Source: Ottowia thiooxydans DSM 14619 (GTDB lineage Bacteria > Pseudomonadota > Gammaproteobacteria > Burkholderiales > Burkholderiaceae_C). Taken from it: a stretch of DNA of 64,000 bases. The notes below the pieces were generated by a model. That model was not told where the DNA came from and made no database searches. It saw only the letters and a program-made list of their open reading frames with translations. The stretch is taken from positions 124,001 to 188,000 of the forward strand of contig NZ_AUGX01000008.1 of NCBI RefSeq assembly GCF_000422885.1, given 5' to 3'. A program made the translations under genes and the position numbers. Below, piece after piece: positions 60,635 to 64,000 of the stretch (position 1 is its first letter; each line of letters starts with the position of its first letter).

Positions 60635-62049
60635 GCACTATGAATTTGCGCCTTGACCAAGCTGCCGCCTGGATTCCAGGCGCGCAGGTCGCCGGTGATG
60701 GCACCGTGCAAGTGGCACGCGTGCATACAGATACCCGCACGTTAGCGCCGGGTGACTTGTTCGTCGCCATCAAGGGTGATCGTTTCGACGCCGCTGAATT
60801 TCTTGTGGAGGCCAAGGCCAAAGGGGCCGTGGCCGCGCTTTGCAATACAGAAGCGCAAGCGCTTTTGCACGCTGCGGGCTTGCCTGGCTTGCTGGTGCCT
60901 GATGCTCGGGCGGCGATGGGCGCGCTGGCTGCTGGATGGCGTAACCAATTTGATCTGCCGCTGATTGCGGTGACCGGCAGCAATGGCAAAACCACGGTGA
61001 CGCAGATGATCGCCGGCATCCTGAGCGCGTGGCGTGGCGAGGCCGCGCTGGCGACGGAGGGCAACTTCAATAACGACATCGGCTTGCCGCTGACCTTATT
61101 GCGCCTGCGCGCCTCTTCCCTGGTGGCGGTGGTGGAGCTGGGTATGAACCACCCGGGCGAAATCGCTACGCTCGCGGCTATTGCGCGCCCCACGGTGGCA
61201 CTGGTCAACAACGCTCAGCGTGAGCATCTGGAATTCATGGCTTCCGTGGAGGCAGTGGCGCTTGAAAACGGCACGGTGTTCGGGGCGCTTCAAGCTCATG
61301 GAACCGCAGTGTTTCCGGCAGGCGATTCGTTTGAAAGCCTTTGGCGTTCCCTGTCTGAGGGGCGCCGGCAGTCCCTGTTCGGGGCGAAGGACTCGGGCGC
61401 TGCGGTGCATGCCACGTCAGCAGAATGGTTGGCCGATCACTGGAAGATCAATGCCGCCACGCCGTCGGGCGAAGTGCGCTTCGAGTTGCATATGCCTGGC
61501 CGCCACAACGTAGCCAATGCGCTGGCCGCGCTGGCATGTGCGGCAGCGGCTGGTGCACCGGTGGAAGCCATGGCGCAAGGACTCAGCGCGTTTCGTCCAG
61601 TCAAGGGTCGTACGCGCTCCTTGCTTTTGCGCCAACGCGGACGTGCCATCACACTGGTGGACGATACCTACAACGCTAACCCTGACTCGGTACGCGCCAT
61701 CATCGACGTACTGGCCGAACTGCCCGGCCCACGTCTGCTGGTGCTGGGCGATATGGGTGAAGTCGGTGACCAAGGCCCGGCATTCCATGCCGAGGTGGGA
61801 GCCTATGCGCGCGAGCGCGGCATTGAGCGTCTGCTCGCCCACGGGCCTTTGGCCATACACGCTGCCATGGGCTTTGGTGGCGGCCGGCATTTCAAGGACA
61901 TCACGGAATTGATAGACGCCGTGCGCACATCTATGGGGCAATGCGTCAGCATTGCTGTGAAGGGATCGCGTTTCATGCGCATGGAACGCGTGGTGCAAGC
62001 ACTCGCAACGCCTGCTGATGCGCAAGTGGAGGGCACCCATGCTGCTTAG
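60631..62049 (+). CDS. murF: UDP-MurNAc-tripeptide:D-Ala-D-Ala ligase MurF
   Basis: A 472-aa Mur ligase with ATP loop [25 protein letters not shown] and [12 protein letters not shown] in the central domain, and [13 protein letters not shown] in the C-terminal domain, the MurF hallmark. It adds D-Ala-D-Ala to complete the pentapeptide precursor. It is coupled to murE by ATGA and overlaps mraY by 11 nt. Confidence 0.95.
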   Translation: MSTMNLRLDQAAAWIPGAQVAGDGTVQVARVHTDTRTLAPGDLFVAIKGDRFDAAEFLVEAKAKGAVAALCNTEAQALLHAAGLPGLLVPDARAAMGALAAGWRNQFDLPLIAVTGSNGKTTVTQMIAGILSAWRGEAALATEGNFNNDIGLPLTLLRLRASSLVAVVELGMNHPGEIATLAAIARPTVALVNNAQREHLEFMASVEAVALENGTVFGALQAHGTAVFPAGDSFESLWRSLSEGRRQSLFGAKDSGAAVHATSAEWLADHWKINAATPSGEVRFELHMPGRHNVANALAALACAAAAGAPVEAMAQGLSAFRPVKGRTRSLLLRQRGRAITLVDDTYNANPDSVRAIIDVLAELPGPRLLVLGDMGEVGDQGPAFHAEVGAYARERGIERLLAHGPLAIHAAMGFGGGRHFKDITELIDAVRTSMGQCVSIAVKGSRFMRMERVVQALATPADAQVEGTHAA

Positions 62050-63217
62050 CCTTGCCACGTGGCTTCAGGCGCAGTCACCCGAATTCGGGTTTTTCCGCGT
62101 CTTTCAGTACATCACCTTCAGGGCTGTGATGGCGGCCGTCACCGCGCTGCTGATTGGCATTCTGGCTGGCCCGTTTGTGATTCGCCGCCTGACTGAGCTC
62201 AAGATCGGCCAGCCTATCCGCGGCTATGGCATGGAAACGCATCTGAGCAAGAGAGGTACGCCAACCATGGGTGGCGTACTGATCCTGATCTCTATTGCCA
62301 TCTCGACTTTGCTCTGGTTCGACTTATCCAACCGGTTCGTCTGGATTGTGATGCTGGTTACCTTTGGCTTTGGCGCCATTGGTTGGGTGGATGACTGGCG
62401 CAAGGTGGTCAACAAAGACCCTGAAGGCATGCGTTCGCGCGAGAAGTATTTCTGGCAATCCATCATCGGTTTGTTGGCTGCGCTTTGCCTGGTGTTCAGT
62501 ATTTCGGAGAGTTCGAACGAGCGCGTGCTGGAGTTGTTTGTGGCTTGGATGCGCTCAGGCTTCACCATTGATCTGCCGCACGCTGCGGGGCTGATGGTGC
62601 CGTTCTTCAAAGAAGTGAGCTACCCGCTGGGTGTGCTGGGCTTTGTGATCCTGAGCTACCTCGTGATCGTGGGCTCCAGCAATGCGGTCAACCTGACTGA
62701 CGGCCTGGATGGTTTGGCGATCATGCCGGTCATCATGGTCGGCTCGGCACTGGGAATTTTCGCGTATGTCACTGGTAGCTCGGTCTATGCCCGCTACCTG
62801 TTGTTTCCCCATATTCCAGGCACTGGCGAGCTGCTGATTTTCTGCGCCGCCATGGCGGGGGCCGGTTTGGCCTTCCTCTGGTTCAACGCCCATCCAGCGC
62901 AAGTGTTCATGGGCGATGTAGGCGCGCTTGCTTTAGGTGGTGCGCTTGGCACTATTGCCGTTATCGTGCGCCAGGAAATAGTGCTGGCCGTCATGGGTGG
63001 CATCTTTGTGGTGGAAGCTCTTTCGGTCATGTTGCAAGTGGCTTGGTTCAAGTTCACCAAACGGCGTTATGGCGAAGGCCGCCGGTTGCTGAAGATGGCG
63101 CCGTTGCACCACCATTTTGAGAAAAGCGGTTGGGCTGAGACTCAGGTCGTTATTCGTTTCTGGATCATCACCATGCTGCTTTGCCTGGTGGGGTTGTCAT
63201 CACTGAAGCTCAGGTAA
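62039..63217 (+). CDS. mraY: Phospho-MurNAc-pentapeptide transferase MraY
   Basis: A 392-aa integral membrane enzyme with about ten spans. Diagnostic blocks are the STAS-free [11 protein letters not shown], the catalytic [24 protein letters not shown] with paired Asp residues, and the cytoplasmic [12 protein letters not shown]. It moves phospho-MurNAc-pentapeptide to undecaprenyl phosphate, giving lipid I. The start ATG 62039 lies inside the murF end. Confidence 0.95.
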   Translation: MLLSLATWLQAQSPEFGFFRVFQYITFRAVMAAVTALLIGILAGPFVIRRLTELKIGQPIRGYGMETHLSKRGTPTMGGVLILISIAISTLLWFDLSNRFVWIVMLVTFGFGAIGWVDDWRKVVNKDPEGMRSREKYFWQSIIGLLAALCLVFSISESSNERVLELFVAWMRSGFTIDLPHAAGLMVPFFKEVSYPLGVLGFVILSYLVIVGSSNAVNLTDGLDGLAIMPVIMVGSALGIFAYVTGSSVYARYLLFPHIPGTGELLIFCAAMAGAGLAFLWFNAHPAQVFMGDVGALALGGALGTIAVIVRQEIVLAVMGGIFVVEALSVMLQVAWFKFTKRRYGEGRRLLKMAPLHHHFEKSGWAETQVVIRFWIITMLLCLVGLSSLKLR

Positions 63218-64000
63218 TGAACACCCTCCTGCAAGATCGCCGCATCCTGATCCTGGGTCTGGGCCTTTCTGGTTTGGCCATGGCTCGTTGGTGCGCGCGT
63301 CATGGGGCGCAAGTGTCGGTGGCTGACACGCGCGAAGCACCCCCACAACTGGAAGAGTTGCGGGCAGAAATTCCGGGAGCTCACTTCATTGCGGGTCCTT
63401 TGGATGCTGGGTTGATAGGAGAAGAAGGGTTTCACGCGATCTATCGCAGCCCAGGTCTTGCGCCATCTGAGCTGGCTGCGCTCACAGCGGCCGCGCGTGA
63501 GAGCGGCTTGATAGTGGAGGGCGAGTTGACCCTTTTCGCTCAGGCGTTGGAACACCTGAAAGCCGAGCGCGCTTACGAGCCTTCCGTGCTGGCCATCACA
63601 GGAACCAACGGCAAGACCACGGTGACTTCGCTCACAGGTCAATTGGTGGAGCGCGCTGGAAAGTCAGTCGTGGTGGCAGGCAATATTGGCCCGTCTCTGC
63701 TCGATATGCTTGGCCAGGCGCTGGATCAGGACGCTCTGCCAGAGGTCTGGGTGCTTGAGCTTTCGAGCTTCCAACTCGACGCGGTGGCGCACTTTGAACC
63801 TACCGCGTCCACCGTGCTGAACTTGACGCAGGATCACCTCGACTGGCATGGCGACATGGCCACCTACGCCGCGGCGAAAGCGAAGATTTTCGGTGCCAAC
63901 GGCGTGATGATCATCAATCGTGACGACCCTTTGGTCGCTGCGCTCCGGCCTCCAGTTCCCACTGGTAAAGCGGCCCGCCTGCCTCAGCGCCCGGTCCTGA
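63217..64000 (+). CDS. murD: UDP-MurNAc-L-Ala:D-Glu ligase MurD (cut by window end)
   Basis: The first 261 codons of murD are present and open to the window edge. ATG 63217 shares a base with the mraY stop (TAATG). The N-terminal Rossmann domain starts [18 protein letters not shown]; the ATP loop is [20 protein letters not shown] and [13 protein letters not shown] follow in the central domain, and the Lys in YAAAKAKIF is the carbamylation site. It adds D-glutamate to UDP-MurNAc-L-Ala. About 200-240 further residues should lie beyond the window. Confidence 0.95.
   Translation, partial: MNTLLQDRRILILGLGLSGLAMARWCARHGAQVSVADTREAPPQLEELRAEIPGAHFIAGPLDAGLIGEEGFHAIYRSPGLAPSELAALTAAARESGLIVEGELTLFAQALEHLKAERAYEPSVLAITGTNGKTTVTSLTGQLVERAGKSVVVAGNIGPSLLDMLGQALDQDALPEVWVLELSSFQLDAVAHFEPTASTVLNLTQDHLDWHGDMATYAAAKAKIFGANGVMIINRDDPLVAALRPPVPTGKAARLPQRPVL

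Overview
The window reads as a chromosomal segment of a GC-rich betaproteobacterium of the Burkholderiales (Alcaligenaceae or Comamonadaceae type). This rests on three orphan Bug-type periplasmic receptors, a DksA with a degenerate zinc finger, many short catabolic operons with ATGA start/stop overlaps, and a dapF-DUF484-xerC / dksA-hslVU / mra order. Placement is inference from family content, not from a search. No tRNA, rRNA, CRISPR array, transposase or integrase other than XerC was recognised.

Region 1 (1-6303): a near-consensus promoter with a perfect palindromic operator drives a catabolic operon. It encodes an enoyl-CoA hydratase relative, a two-subunit 3-oxoacid CoA-transferase, an AcuI-like reductase, a Bug receptor and a ThDP-dependent enzyme. 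Region 2 (6.6-20.2 kb): an AraC-type regulator precedes a histone-deacetylase-fold acetylpolyamine amidohydrolase, a class III aminotransferase, a complete oligopeptide-type ABC transporter with a fused ATPase, an aldehyde dehydrogenase, an NDP-forming acyl-CoA ligase homologue and a crotonase. Together these look like uptake and stepwise breakdown of an N-acetylated polyamine. Region 3 (20.3-27.7 kb): an ABC transporter of the TrpXYZ type with two closely similar binding proteins. A Bug receptor/hydrolase/tautomerase operon and its divergent LysR gene lie between the two.

Region 4 (27.7-36.2 kb): mostly housekeeping genes (radA, ruvB, aqpZ, dapF, DUF484, xerC), with a lipoprotein serine protease and an AhpD-like protein. 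Region 5 (36.4-48.5 kb): an accessory island with an old yellow enzyme, an acyltransferase-type Ntn hydrolase, two coupled NodB/PuuE-fold hydrolases (the second without its metal histidines), a thiolase-fold protein without its catalytic cysteines paired with a DUF35 protein, a Bug receptor, a CaiB-type CoA-transferase, an NTF2-like protein, an amidohydrolase, a glutathione transferase, a LysR regulator and a PhnD-like binding protein. This is the part most likely to hold an undescribed pathway. Region 6 (48.6-64.0 kb): a palindromic repeat element, a His-rich CobW-family GTPase, a small ORF coupled to dksA, a STAS-domain protein, hslVU, a gene-free stretch of about 840 bp rich in hairpins, and the division/cell-wall cluster mraZ-rsmH-ftsL-ftsI-murE-murF-mraY-murD. 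The cluster is preceded by four operator repeats at exact 10-bp spacing. murD is cut by the window end.
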